Shown here: positions 52,910 to 61,671 of the stretch, in pieces
How the letters are laid out: every line of letters starts with the position of its first letter
Numbering within the stretch: position 1 is the first letter of the stretch
Assembly: GCF_900000175.1 (NCBI RefSeq)
Contig: NZ_CWGJ01000011.1
Coordinates: 99,334 to 163,333 of the forward strand
Origin: Estrella lausannensis
Lineage (GTDB): Bacteria > Chlamydiota > Chlamydiia > Chlamydiales > Criblamydiaceae
Direction: 5' to 3'
Length of the DNA stretch: 64,000 nt
Position numbers and translations under genes: made by a program
The notes under the pieces: generated by a model
Seen by the model: only the letters and a program-made list of their open reading frames with translations
Told to the model about the DNA's origin: nothing
Databases searched by the model: none

Positions 52910-54651
52910 TTCCTTGCTATGATTTCACGGGAAAGATCACCCAAAGCGACCGCTCGTCTTGCATCTTTCAAATAACAAGTTAGCAGATGGTTGTTGAAAA
53001 TCAAAAGTTTTTTGAGATCTGCGACTTTGTTGATTCCCTGAGAGGAGAGGTGTGCGCGCATCTGTGGGAAAATGTTGCTCACCACAGTCTCGAGTGCCTT
53101 GAATTCCTCGAAGCTGATGTTTCCAAAGATACCTGCTTCATAATAGTCTTTTCCATACAGTAAATTCCAGTTGCCGAAGATATCGTAAGCTTCGTCTTCG
53201 TCAGTGATGCCTGCGCGATCAAAGACATTGCGGAAGATAATAGGAAGGAGACAGCCGGCAGGCCTCTCCTCATAATCTTTGGTTTCTCTTAACCGGGTCA
53301 GTAAAACCCGGTAGTCTTTGATCACTCCCTCAAAAAGCACGTGCTTGGTTTCCGGATGGAGGGGTACGCGTCTGATGAGCTTCAAAAGCTTATCGCTGAT
53401 CGTATGCATCTTTAGGGCAATTGTCCCTTCCAATTCCGACATGTACTGCAGGTCTGAAGAGGTTAAAAAACGGCCCTCAGTGTCTTCACGGAACTTTTTG
53501 GCCATGGCGTTGATTCTGGATGTGGTTTTGTTGCAAGCGTCAATGTACCATTGGCGGATGCGATAGAACTGCTGATCGAGCCATTTAAGCTGCATTTTGC
53601 TCCCGGAGCTCAAGATATCTGCTAAGATTGTCAGTTGGCTATCGTCAAAAGCGGGAATACACTCTTCAAACACTTGCGCCTCAAGCCCGCCGATTAAAAA
53701 ACAGATTTTCCACTCCTCCCTGGAATCATGGAGGATGCCGTTAATGATGTTGATTGCCTGCAGAGCATTTAATGCTTTGGCGACAGCGATCACTTCTTCC
53801 TCCTCCGTCATTGATTTGAAACCCGCGACTAGGAAATTGGTCCAGTTTTCCCCAAAATCGGGAGTAAATACACATATTTTACTGACCTTTGACTCGAGGG
53901 CCAAACTACGATCTTTCGTGACCAACTCCTTTCGTAAATTATCGATCTCTTTCTCCCTTGTCAGCTTAGCCGTCCTGCTTTGAGAATTGAGGCTGATGTT
54001 GGGTAGGCTTTTTGAGCGCCCTAATGATTTTAAGGTGGGGCGGCCGGATGCGAGAGGTGAGCTGGTCGAAGCGAGGGAACTGCGTGTGATGAGTCTCGAA
54101 GAGGGGTAGACTCCAAATAGTCCGGGCATAACCATGTGTGGTAAGAGCCCTCCCGAGCGGAAAAGGGAGTACCTGCGGGGCGGGGTCAGTTTTTCAAGGG
54201 GGGGAGTCAAGACAACCCGCATGATGAGCTTGTCTAGCTTGCGTAGAAGAGGTTCCAGCTTTTGCAAGGGGAGCGATGCCTCTTCGATTTTTCTCTCCAA
54301 AATTGCCGTTTTCCCCCCTTCGAAAATTTCCTGGAAGACAACTTTAAGACGCTCGAGAAGATAGGGGGTGTACCGCGCTCCCTCCAGTTCCCGATCGATC
54401 TCTTCGCACCACTTATTCAATTTTGTCTTGAGATGTTTGGTAACGCGCTTCATCTCCAAATGGGCAGTAGTCTGCGATGAGCTTTGGGCTGGCCACATCG
54501 AGAAGATGGAGTAGCTTGCAGCGCTCACGGGTTTGATGGACTCTTCGATCCCCTCGACCAGGGAAGCGATCGTTGTCCTCGTATTGATGCATGAGAGCTC
54601 TCTGAATTTCTCATGGTAGTCGGGGATTTTCGATCTTACTGAACAAAACAT
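52906..54651 (-). CDS. Unknown protein, 581 residues
   Basis: I do not recognise a family. The soluble protein has helical segments throughout, a Ser/Leu/Arg-rich stretch at ~165-215, and no signal peptide. I start at ATG 54651 because AAGGAGG is 6 bases upstream; the frame runs 29 codons further. It overlaps the dienelactone-hydrolase gene by 4 bases, so the two are co-transcribed. The low-complexity centre and lack of known domain resemble other chlamydial accessory proteins in this window, notably the 707-residue coiled-coil one. Confidence 0.68.
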   Translation of the reverse strand: MFCSVRSKIPDYHEKFRELSCINTRTTIASLVEGIEESIKPVSAASYSIFSMWPAQSSSQTTAHLEMKRVTKHLKTKLNKWCEEIDRELEGARYTPYLLERLKVVFQEIFEGGKTAILERKIEEASLPLQKLEPLLRKLDKLIMRVVLTPPLEKLTPPRRYSLFRSGGLLPHMVMPGLFGVYPSSRLITRSSLASTSSPLASGRPTLKSLGRSKSLPNISLNSQSRTAKLTREKEIDNLRKELVTKDRSLALESKVSKICVFTPDFGENWTNFLVAGFKSMTEEEEVIAVAKALNALQAINIINGILHDSREEWKICFLIGGLEAQVFEECIPAFDDSQLTILADILSSGSKMQLKWLDQQFYRIRQWYIDACNKTTSRINAMAKKFREDTEGRFLTSSDLQYMSELEGTIALKMHTISDKLLKLIRRVPLHPETKHVLFEGVIKDYRVLLTRLRETKDYEERPAGCLLPIIFRNVFDRAGITDEDEAYDIFGNWNLLYGKDYYEAGIFGNISFEEFKALETVVSNIFPQMRAHLSSQGINKVADLKKLLIFNNHLLTCYLKDARRAVALGDLSREIIARK

Positions 54652-54836
54652 AACAAACCTCCTTGTATCCTCTTGAATCATCAAAAATTTGGGCAAGAAT
54701 CCTGACGCAGAGATCTGGTGAGGAGAATTCCTCAACACATTAATGGCCGAATTCTGACAGTTTTATGCCGAGCACTCTCCTTAGATGGATCGGGTAAGTT
54801 TTAAAATTTCAATATGGGCAGCTGGGCTTTCGTTTC

Positions 54837-54991
54837 GTCGAAAGCGTCTAAATTTGGGGTCTGGACTTTGAAGAGCTTTTGGGAGTGATTGGTCGCAGGA
54901 AACCATTCATCAGAAAGTTGGGGTGCACCGCACCCATTCGATTCCGGGAATGCTTTCGTTTTTAAAAAAAATGTGAGACGTTTTCGGTATA
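54837..54991. repeat. Palindromic intergenic repeat, copy 15a (about full length)
   Basis: GTCGAAAGCGTCTAAATTTG at the left and AATGTGAGACGTTTTCGGTA at the right, 155 bases apart. The inner part includes GGGTGCACCGCACCC, a small stem. It is the first of three copies in the 865-base gap before the CPAF gene. Confidence 0.72.
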
Positions 54992-55053
54992 TCATCAATT
55001 AAGCTTGAGAGCAGATTGGTTTGGGGGTCAAAAGGAAAGCCCATGGCTTTGTT

Positions 55054-55107
55054 CATGCCGAAGGTTTTTCAATCCTAAAACCTCAAATTTTGAAATAATT
55101 TCTGTGT
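55054..55107. repeat. Palindromic intergenic repeat, copy 15b (short form)
   Basis: CATGCCGAAGGTTTTTCAAT then AAACCTCAAATTTTGAAATA and ATTTCTGTGT, both ends decayed. Confidence 0.5.
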
Positions 55108-55210
55108 GCTGCCACTTGATAATCGCTCGGCTTGGATCGAAAGGAGGTCGTTTAAAAGCAAATTCAGTTCGATGATGAGGGCGATTAACGGGCCGAAATC
55201 AAATTCAACT

Positions 55211-55315
55211 TATGCCGAAAGCGCCTCAAAATTTGACTTTTTGCCTTTGAGAAAGCCTCAATCTTGGGGAGCTCTCTCTTTTCCTAAGACCAAATTTCGA
55301 GACACTTTCGGTGTA
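55211..55315. repeat. Palindromic intergenic repeat, copy 15c (105 bp)
   Basis: TATGCCGAAAGCGCCTCAAA at the left, AAATTTCGAGACACTTTCGG then TGTA at the right, with GAGAAAGC/GCTCTCTCTTT inside but no second hairpin core. This looks like an internally deleted copy. Confidence 0.78.
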
Positions 55316-55433
55316 TATCCACTTAATGAACGAAGAGCGAAATTCACGCTAGAATAAATTTCGTGTGCAGGATCATAGGAGTCCTAGTAAAAAGTGGAGT
55401 AAATTTTTATTCGAATAGCCCGGGAGCGGCTTG

Positions 55434-55462
55434 TTGACAATTCATGAGATTTTCAATATGAT
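55434..55462 (+). promoter_or_regulatory. Sigma70-type promoter of the CPAF gene
   Basis: A perfect TTGACA is followed after exactly 17 bases by TATGAT (5 of 6). The predicted start point lies near 55470, giving a leader of about 47 bases. Confidence 0.72.
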
Positions 55463-55516
55463 GGAATGAATTTTTATTAAATTTTAAAAACAGACAACGT
55501 TATTGGCGATTTGTTT

Positions 55517-57229
55517 ATGAAATGTGTTTTATTTGTTTGTGTTGCTTTGCTTTCAGCGTTCCTTAGATTTCAAGGCGAGGCGACGACCCAGAGCGAAGCG
55601 ATGATGCTGCAGACTGTCGACATTATCAAAAACACATTTGAAGTCGGCTATGCCCCCGCGGAGTGGAAGCGAGATTTTACAGGCTGGGATTTGGATGCAG
55701 AAGTGGAGCAGCTAAAAGCTAAAATTCGCGGGCGCAATCTAAGTTTGAAAGAGTTTCATGTCGCTTTAAAAGATTTTTTTAACACCACCCGGGATTATCA
55801 CACTGGTATTAGCTTCTACTCGACCGAAGTGTCCTACTTACCCTTTCGAATAAAAGGTGCCGGCAGACGCTATTTCATCAGCCACATTGATTGGGAAAAA
55901 TTCCCCACTCAGACCGATCCGGTGGAGGTGGGTGATGAAGTGCTAACTTTTGATGGCCAGCCGACTCGCGATGAGGTTTTGAAAATCAAAGAGCGAGAGG
56001 TCGGTGCAGGTGACACCGAAACCGATTGGTCGCTTGCAGAGACATTTTTAACGAAGCGAAGCGGAGCTCTCGGCCATCTTGTTCCGAAGGGCGCTGTAGA
56101 GCTGAAGGTCAGATCGAGGAAAAGCGGAAGCATCTACACAGTCAACCTGATATGGCGCTACTATCCTGAAAAGATTACCTCAAGGGCTTTTGCGCAAGCC
56201 CGAGAGAGAAGTATAGGGGAGATGACTCCACGGCAGATGCTTCTTGAGATCGCGCGAAAAGAGATGCTTTTGCCCTCCTTCAAAGCCTTAAGTGATATAC
56301 ACCGTTTGTCAGATGATATAGACCTCGATGAGATTGGTGGCAAATACAGCTTTGTGCCCAGGCTCGGAACCCTGAATTGGGAGCTGGACAGACACTCCTT
56401 CTTTCATGCCTACATCTTCGAGACCGCTTCCAGAAAAAAAATCGGCTACATCAGGATTCCCTCCTTTGTGGCATCGACGGATGAGGCTGAGGAGTTTGGC
56501 AGAGTTATCGAGCGGTTTCAGCTCAAAACCGACGCCCTTGTCATCGACCAGGTCAACAACCCGGGAGGCATGCTTTTCTTCCTGCAGTCGCTGACGGCCA
56601 TGCTGACAGATAAACCCCTCAAAGCGCATAAACACAAAATCAGCATTTCCCAGCGCGAAGTCATGATGGCCCTGATTTTGGAGCCTCTTTTTGACAACGT
56701 TCAAACTGACGATGACGCCAAAGAACTATTTGGCGAAACGTTGGACGGAATGCAAGTCGACATAGAACTTGCCGCCTCGTTTAAACGCTATTTCAAGTTT
56801 GTGCTAAGCGAATGGAGCGCGGGAAGAGCGATCACCGAGCCCTTCCATCTGTATGGAATCGATGAAGTCAAGCCCCATCCCCTCTATCGATACACCAAGC
56901 CCATACTGATTTTGACCAATGGCCTGGACTTCTCCTGCGCCGACTTCTTCCCGGCTGTTATGCAAGACAACAAACGGGCCAAAATTCTGGGGACGAAGAC
57001 TGCCGGAGCCGGGGGTATTGTTTTGACAACAAGCTTTCCTAACTTGCTGGGTATTGATAATTATCGCTACACGGGATCGATTGCTGAAAGAGAGGATCTT
57101 TTACCGATCGAGAACTTAGGTGTTACCCCGGACATTCTCTACGAAATCACCGAAGAGGACGTGCAGGGAGGTTATCAGGGATACGCCAGGGCAATTTTAG
57201 ATGCCGTCGAAGAGCTGACTGTTCAGTAG
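55517..57229 (+). CDS. cpaf: CPAF-like serine protease
   Basis: Chlamydial protease-like activity factor, a secreted serine protease that acts in the host cell or on chlamydial proteins. The 570-residue protein has a signal peptide (MKCVLFVCVALLSAFLRF...), then the catalytic His in TRDYHTGISFY (H95), Ser in FSCADFFPAVMQDN (S473) and Glu in IENLGVTPDI (E532), which match the His/Ser/Glu positions of C. trachomatis CPAF in motif and order. A PDZ-like domain fits about residues 110-215 and an auto-inhibitory segment about 220-290. The length is slightly below that of C. trachomatis. ATG 55517 is chosen over a TTG six bases earlier. A near-consensus promoter lies upstream, the best in this window. 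Confidence 0.92.
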   Translation: MKCVLFVCVALLSAFLRFQGEATTQSEAMMLQTVDIIKNTFEVGYAPAEWKRDFTGWDLDAEVEQLKAKIRGRNLSLKEFHVALKDFFNTTRDYHTGISFYSTEVSYLPFRIKGAGRRYFISHIDWEKFPTQTDPVEVGDEVLTFDGQPTRDEVLKIKEREVGAGDTETDWSLAETFLTKRSGALGHLVPKGAVELKVRSRKSGSIYTVNLIWRYYPEKITSRAFAQARERSIGEMTPRQMLLEIARKEMLLPSFKALSDIHRLSDDIDLDEIGGKYSFVPRLGTLNWELDRHSFFHAYIFETASRKKIGYIRIPSFVASTDEAEEFGRVIERFQLKTDALVIDQVNNPGGMLFFLQSLTAMLTDKPLKAHKHKISISQREVMMALILEPLFDNVQTDDDAKELFGETLDGMQVDIELAASFKRYFKFVLSEWSAGRAITEPFHLYGIDEVKPHPLYRYTKPILILTNGLDFSCADFFPAVMQDNKRAKILGTKTAGAGGIVLTTSFPNLLGIDNYRYTGSIAEREDLLPIENLGVTPDILYEITEEDVQGGYQGYARAILDAVEELTVQ

Positions 57230-57263
57230 CCCCTGCGCCTTATCCAATAAAGGCAATAGCAAT

Positions 57264-57300
57264 TTTTCGTTTGGTTTCGTATACCGAAACCAAACGAAAA
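57264..57300. repeat. Perfect palindrome before the Kef-type gene
   Basis: TTTTCGTTTGGTTTC pairs without mismatch with GAAACCAAACGAAAA around the loop GTATACC. The right arm with its loop reads TATACCGAAA, the same ten bases that begin the dispersed repeats. It sits 35 bases after the CPAF stop and 15 before the next start codon. No T-run follows. Confidence 0.75.
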
Positions 57301-57315
57301 CGGTACTATGCTTTT

Positions 57316-59325
57316 ATGGAACTGCTCAATCCAGAAGTTGTTATCTGGAATATCTTAGTCATTTTTTCTGTTTCTGTACTTGTCTTACTCGTCTCCATGC
57401 GTTTAAAGCTTCCCGCTATTGTCGGGTTTTTAATCACAGGGGTGGTGATCGGCCCGAACTGTCTTGGGCTTATCCAGGCCAGTCATGAGTCGAGGATCTT
57501 GGCTCAAATCGGTGTAGTTCTGCTTCTGTTCACTGTAGGGACGGAATTCTCCCTCAGGAGGATTTTACGGTTTCGCAAGCTGTTCATTCTCGGTGGAGGA
57601 TTGCAAGTCATCTTGACGGTAGCGGTAGGGTTTGTCATCGGTTCTCTCTTACAAAGACCGTTCGGGGAAGCGATCTTTCTGGGTTTTTTGCTCTCCATGA
57701 GCAGCACGGCCATTGTCATTCGTATTCTAGAGGAGAGAGGCGAGATGGCGAGTCCTCATGCGAAGCCTATGCTGAGCATGCTTATATTCCAAGATTTAGC
57801 GGTGATCCCTATGATCGTGATGATTCCTCTTCTTGGCTCGTTTGCCACCAGGGAGGAGCAACATGCCATGGACTTCTTCTCACTGCATCTTATTGCCGCT
57901 CCGGTGGTTTTAATCGCAGCCTATGTGATCGTCCCCAAGATTTTGCAAGCGATCGCAGGCACCAAAAGCCGGGAGCTGTTTTTAATCAGTATCATTTTGA
58001 TCTGCATTGCGATCACCTATGGCTCATGGAAAGCGGGCCTGTCCCTGTCGCTTGGTGCTTTCTTTGCGGGGATGGTCATTTCGGAGTCAGAATACCGTCA
58101 CGAGGCTGTGGGAGGAGTGCTTCCTTTTCAGGATATCTTCATCAGCCTTTATTTCGTTTTGATCGGCATGCTGGTCGATATTCATTTTCTTCTTGAGGAG
58201 CCGATTCTTATCTTGTTCACAACAATAGGCGTTCTGTTCATGAAAACGGCGCTGACTACAAGCGTTGCCTTAGTGATAGGATTACCCCTCAGAACTGCCC
58301 TGATTACCGGCCTTGCCCTATCGCAAATTGGTGAATTTGCCTTTGTCATGATGAAGAAAGGGGAGGAGATCGATATCGGCACCCCTTTCCATCACCAGCT
58401 CTTTTTGGCAGTTTCTCTATTAACGATGGCAATTACCCCCCTCCTTTTCTGGCTGGCGTCCTGGCTGGATGCTGTCATCGAGAGGCTGCCCCTGCCTGGG
58501 TGGATCAGGGCCTGCCTTCAAATCGATGGAGAGGAGAAGGAGCCGATCAGCGGACATATCATCATCGTTGGCATGGGGCTTTCGGGAAAAAATCTCTCGT
58601 TTGCCGCACGGGAGGCATCGATTCCTTATGTTGTTCTCGAAATCGATCCTGAGATAGTCCGCAAAGAAAAAGAGAGAGGAGAGCCTGTTGTCTTTGGGGA
58701 CGCAACGCGGGAGTCCGTGCTGACCCACGCAGGCATTCAGCGGGCTAAGAGCATAGCAATCGTAATCAACGACCCGACGGCGGCTTTGCGGGTAGTGAGG
58801 CTGGCGCGCAAGATGAACAAGGATCTCTATATCATCGTCCGCACCAGCTATGTGCACCAGGTCAGCCGCATCTATTCGCTCGGCGCCGACGATGTGATCC
58901 CCGATGAGTTTGGCGCCTCGCTGGAAATTTTTGGCAAAGTGCTCTCGCATTTTCAGGTCGAAGAAAGCGTGATCGAAAAATGCCTGACCAATGTCCGTTA
59001 CGAAGGATATGAACTGATGCGGTTGATCTATTCGAGAACAGGTCTTTTCTCACACATTCCCACGGAACTGATCGAAAAAATGACTGAGATGGTCCGGGTA
59101 GGGAAGAGAAGTGTCGTGAGCGGAAAGACCCTTAAGGAACTCGCTCATCACAAACTCCTTGGCGTCACTGTTTTGATGATATCCAGAGGCCCTAAGGTGA
59201 TCGCTAATCCGGAACCGGAAGAAACTCTTTTGGCCGATGATGTTGTGGTTATTTTAGGCTCGAAAGCAAACTTAAGAAAAGCTATCCTGTTTTTCAAATC
59301 CGAAATATCCATTGACAACGAGTGA
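57316..59325 (+). CDS. Kef-type monovalent cation:proton antiporter
   Basis: A 669-residue CPA2-family protein. The N-terminal ~385 residues hold about 12 membrane segments including FLITGVVIGPNCLGL and MSSTAIVIRIL/SMLIFQDLAVIPM typical of KefB/KefC. A TrkA-N (RCK) domain follows at about 415-540 with GMGLSGKN (NAD or nucleotide-binding glycines), then a TrkA-C domain at the C-terminus. It would move K+ or Na+ against protons. I start at ATG 57316, in place of a start 15 codons earlier inside the palindrome. It lies 86 bases after CPAF in the same direction and overlaps the next gene's alternative start. Confidence 0.88.
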   Translation: MELLNPEVVIWNILVIFSVSVLVLLVSMRLKLPAIVGFLITGVVIGPNCLGLIQASHESRILAQIGVVLLLFTVGTEFSLRRILRFRKLFILGGGLQVILTVAVGFVIGSLLQRPFGEAIFLGFLLSMSSTAIVIRILEERGEMASPHAKPMLSMLIFQDLAVIPMIVMIPLLGSFATREEQHAMDFFSLHLIAAPVVLIAAYVIVPKILQAIAGTKSRELFLISIILICIAITYGSWKAGLSLSLGAFFAGMVISESEYRHEAVGGVLPFQDIFISLYFVLIGMLVDIHFLLEEPILILFTTIGVLFMKTALTTSVALVIGLPLRTALITGLALSQIGEFAFVMMKKGEEIDIGTPFHHQLFLAVSLLTMAITPLLFWLASWLDAVIERLPLPGWIRACLQIDGEEKEPISGHIIIVGMGLSGKNLSFAAREASIPYVVLEIDPEIVRKEKERGEPVVFGDATRESVLTHAGIQRAKSIAIVINDPTAALRVVRLARKMNKDLYIIVRTSYVHQVSRIYSLGADDVIPDEFGASLEIFGKVLSHFQVEESVIEKCLTNVRYEGYELMRLIYSRTGLFSHIPTELIEKMTEMVRVGKRSVVSGKTLKELAHHKLLGVTVLMISRGPKVIANPEPEETLLADDVVVILGSKANLRKAILFFKSEISIDNE

Positions 59326-59327
59326 CA

Positions 59328-60269
59328 ATGACCCAATTTCCTGATGCCAAAAGACCTCCTACTTCTGTTGATGAGGCCCGAAAATCCCGAATTTGCGCTT
59401 TGCGTCGGAGCATTTTATTTGGGATTACTGCAAGAGGTGTGATCGTTTTTCTCGAAATGGCGGCATTTTTTCTCTTTGGCAGCGAAGCCTTGTTCATGGA
59501 TGCTCTCTCCACGTTACTCGATATCTCATCGAGTCTCATTTTGTTCTTTTTCATAAAATTGGCCGACAGACCACCGGATCAGAATCATCCTTTCGGACAT
59601 GGACGCTATGAACCTCTGGCGGGGATGCAGCTTGGTATATTCCTGGCTTTGGTCGGTGTTTACATGGCATTCCGCAACCTTATTGATCTGAGAGGCGGTG
59701 AAGAAGGGCATAGCTTGCCTCCTTTCCTCTTTGTGGTTCCGCTGTTTGCTATTATTCTTTTGGAGATCTCCTACCGTTTTCTGATGAGAACAGCACGCTC
59801 GGAGGCAAGTTCGGCCCTCGTTGCTGAAGCAGCTCACTTCCGCGTCGATGCCATCACGTCAATACTGGCGATGTTGTCGTTGATATCGGGGCAGCTTCTG
59901 CCACAGGCGACACTTTTTCTCGATCACCTGGGAGCGGTACTCATTGCGGCCGTCATGGTATTCCTTGGACTAATGGCCGCAAGGGAAAACCTTCACCAGC
60001 TGCTCGACCGAGTTCCAGAAAATGAGGTTTTCGAGAGGATCAGACGGGCCGCCATGCGGGCAAAGGGGGTGCTGGGGACGGAGAAGATCCGTGTGCAGCA
60101 GTTTGGCCCTGATGCTCACGTCGATATCGATATAGAAGTTGAGCCGACCCTTTCGGTTGATGAAGCCCATAAGATCAGTCAGGAAGTGCGGGTTGAAATC
60201 CAGAAGGATTGGCCCTCCGTTCAGGATGTGATTGTCCACATAGAGCCCTATTATCAAGGGGATCATTAA
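59328..60269 (+). CDS. Cation diffusion facilitator (CDF) transporter
   Basis: A 313-residue CDF-family exporter with six membrane segments, the NHPFGHGRYEPLAG loop, and a C-terminal cytoplasmic ferredoxin-like domain (VDIDIEVEPTLSVDEAH). The helix-5 metal pair is HFRVD (HxxxD), but the helix-2 site reads STLLD, with Ser where His or Asp is usual, which may change metal preference. A GTG at 59322 overlaps the upstream stop as GTGA and is an alternative start to ATG 59328; neither has a good ribosome site, so translation is probably coupled to the antiporter gene. Confidence 0.87.
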   Translation: MTQFPDAKRPPTSVDEARKSRICALRRSILFGITARGVIVFLEMAAFFLFGSEALFMDALSTLLDISSSLILFFFIKLADRPPDQNHPFGHGRYEPLAGMQLGIFLALVGVYMAFRNLIDLRGGEEGHSLPPFLFVVPLFAIILLEISYRFLMRTARSEASSALVAEAAHFRVDAITSILAMLSLISGQLLPQATLFLDHLGAVLIAAVMVFLGLMAARENLHQLLDRVPENEVFERIRRAAMRAKGVLGTEKIRVQQFGPDAHVDIDIEVEPTLSVDEAHKISQEVRVEIQKDWPSVQDVIVHIEPYYQGDH

Positions 60270-60272
60270 GCG

Positions 60273-60361
60273 TCTTGAAATTTAGGTTTTGGCAAAGAGA
60301 AAGCTCCATACCGAAAGTGTCTCAAAACCAAAATCCCAAATTTCGAGATGCTTTCGGTATA
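60273..60361. repeat. Palindromic intergenic repeat, copy 17
   Basis: A half-end (CTTGAAATTTAGGTTTTGGC then AAAGAGAAAGCT) leads into a complete short palindrome: CATACCGAAAGTGTCTCAAA against AATTTCGAGATGCTTTCGGT with ATA. The right end stops 5 bases short of the stop of the leftward MreD-like gene and follows the CDF stop by 3 bases, so it fills the space between facing genes. Confidence 0.82.
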
Positions 60362-60366
60362 GAATG

Positions 60367-60885
60367 TTAGGCATTCCGTCTGATCAACCGGTAAGTGAGT
60401 CCATAGAGAATCTCAGGCAGAATAAAGACCGTAAAGGCATAGCAGGCGTCGGCAAAAGGCATGATCAGCCCTTCCGTGAAAAGAGCTTTTCCCACAAACT
60501 CCGCATCCAATACCCCCGGGAACAAAACGGAAGTAGCCATTGTGGCGAAGAAGCTGAAGAGGAAAGTCATCAGAGGAAGAGTGTAAAACTGGTCGGCAAA
60601 TAGCACCTTTTTAAAAGGTGATACCGCAGCCAGCGAAAGGGCAAGCGCTGTACCGATAAGTCCCAGCCTCGTCTCAAGCGAGAAGAGATCTAGGAACAGT
60701 CCTAAGAAGAAGGTGAACATGAAGGCTTTTGCAAATTTGAAACGGTAGAGCGCCAAGACAATGCAGGGGCTTAAAAAAAATATCGGCAGGGGAATGGGGG
60801 CTGCCGGGGCAAGAAGCGTCAGCAGTAGGGATATGAATAAAGGCCATTTAAGCTTGCGTCTTGAAAGAGGGGTGATCAGTTGCAA
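60367..60885 (-). CDS. MreD-like membrane protein
   Basis: A 172-residue protein with about five membrane segments. The segment FFLGLFLDLFSLETRLGLIGTALALSLAA resembles the G-x(2)-D-x(2)-[ST] core of MreD, the membrane partner of the MreB/MreC shape and peptidoglycan complex; the overall similarity is weak. The start appears to be TTG at 60885, with GGAG 11 bases upstream, as no ATG lies near. It is the last gene of a leftward operon with a sugar-phosphate transferase, ispA and ugd. Confidence 0.58.
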   Translation of the reverse strand: MQLITPLSRRKLKWPLFISLLLTLLAPAAPIPLPIFFLSPCIVLALYRFKFAKAFMFTFFLGLFLDLFSLETRLGLIGTALALSLAAVSPFKKVLFADQFYTLPLMTFLFSFFATMATSVLFPGVLDAEFVGKALFTEGLIMPFADACYAFTVFILPEILYGLTYRLIRRNA

Positions 60886-60925
60886 AGTCTTTTAAGCTCC
60901 TCTGAAAACTCTTTGAGACGGTCTC

Positions 60926-61669
60926 TTAGTATGCGCCCTTGGTGGATACCATTTTAGGAATCGTCTTCAATATTAGCGAGACATCAAGCGAAAAAGAGCA
61001 TGAGTCGACATAAATCTCATCCAGCAAGACCCTTGTCTTATAGCTGGTGTCGCTTCTTCCGGAGACTTGCCAAATTCCGGTGATTCCGGGTCTTACCGTC
61101 AATATCTTGACGGCTTTGTGCCCAAAGTGTTCTTTCAGCTCGTCTAAGACAACAGGCCTCGGACCCACGACAGCCAGATCTCCGATCAAAACATTGAAAA
61201 ACTGGGGGAGCTCGTCCAGCGAGGTTTTGCGTAAAATAGCGCCGATAGGAGTGACACGCGGATCGCATTTCAGCTTTCTGGACTCCAGCCACTCTTTTTT
61301 AAGAGCGGTATCGCGCTCAAGTATTTCGCTTAGACGCTCTTCTGCATCGAGATACATAGTTCTAAATTTATAGCAGGCAAAAGGACGCCCCCCTCTTCCG
61401 ATCCGCTCGTGGGAGTAGATGGCCCTGCCTTTAGAAGTCAACCGGATCATTATCGTAATCACCAGCATCAATGGAGACGCCAAGAGAAGGACTGCCGCGC
61501 TGAAAATGATGTCGAAGAGACGTTTCCAGGGAATATGGCGCACTCGATGAGGAAAGAGGGATTCCGCGATCTCCTCCGGCGCCGATTTTTCGCCACTGGA
61601 AGCGCTCTTGAAGAGGGCGCTGGTTTTTTTGTCGGTTTGCTTCTGATTTGAGAGCGACATCCCTGGCAT
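60926..61669 (-). CDS. Polyprenyl-phosphate sugar-1-phosphate transferase
   Basis: A 247-residue initiating glycosyltransferase of the bacterial sugar transferase family (WcaJ/PglC type). It has one membrane segment (LFDIIFSAAVLLLASPLMLVITIMI, about 51-75), then the cytoplasmic core with FACYKFRTM, KTSLDELPQFFNVL, VGPRPV and RPGITGIWQVSGR. It loads a sugar-1-phosphate onto a lipid carrier, the first step of making a surface or periplasmic glycan. The N-terminal ~45 residues are polar and disordered. The gene begins 2 bases after the ispA stop. Confidence 0.9.
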   Translation of the reverse strand: MPGMSLSNQKQTDKKTSALFKSASSGEKSAPEEIAESLFPHRVRHIPWKRLFDIIFSAAVLLLASPLMLVITIMIRLTSKGRAIYSHERIGRGGRPFACYKFRTMYLDAEERLSEILERDTALKKEWLESRKLKCDPRVTPIGAILRKTSLDELPQFFNVLIGDLAVVGPRPVVLDELKEHFGHKAVKILTVRPGITGIWQVSGRSDTSYKTRVLLDEIYVDSCSFSLDVSLILKTIPKMVSTKGAY

Positions 61670-61671
61670 GT

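Noticed and set aside
55106..55357. Open frame of 83 codons upstream of CPAF
   Set aside because: It is made mostly of repeat copies 15b and 15c; no ribosome site and no resemblance to a protein.
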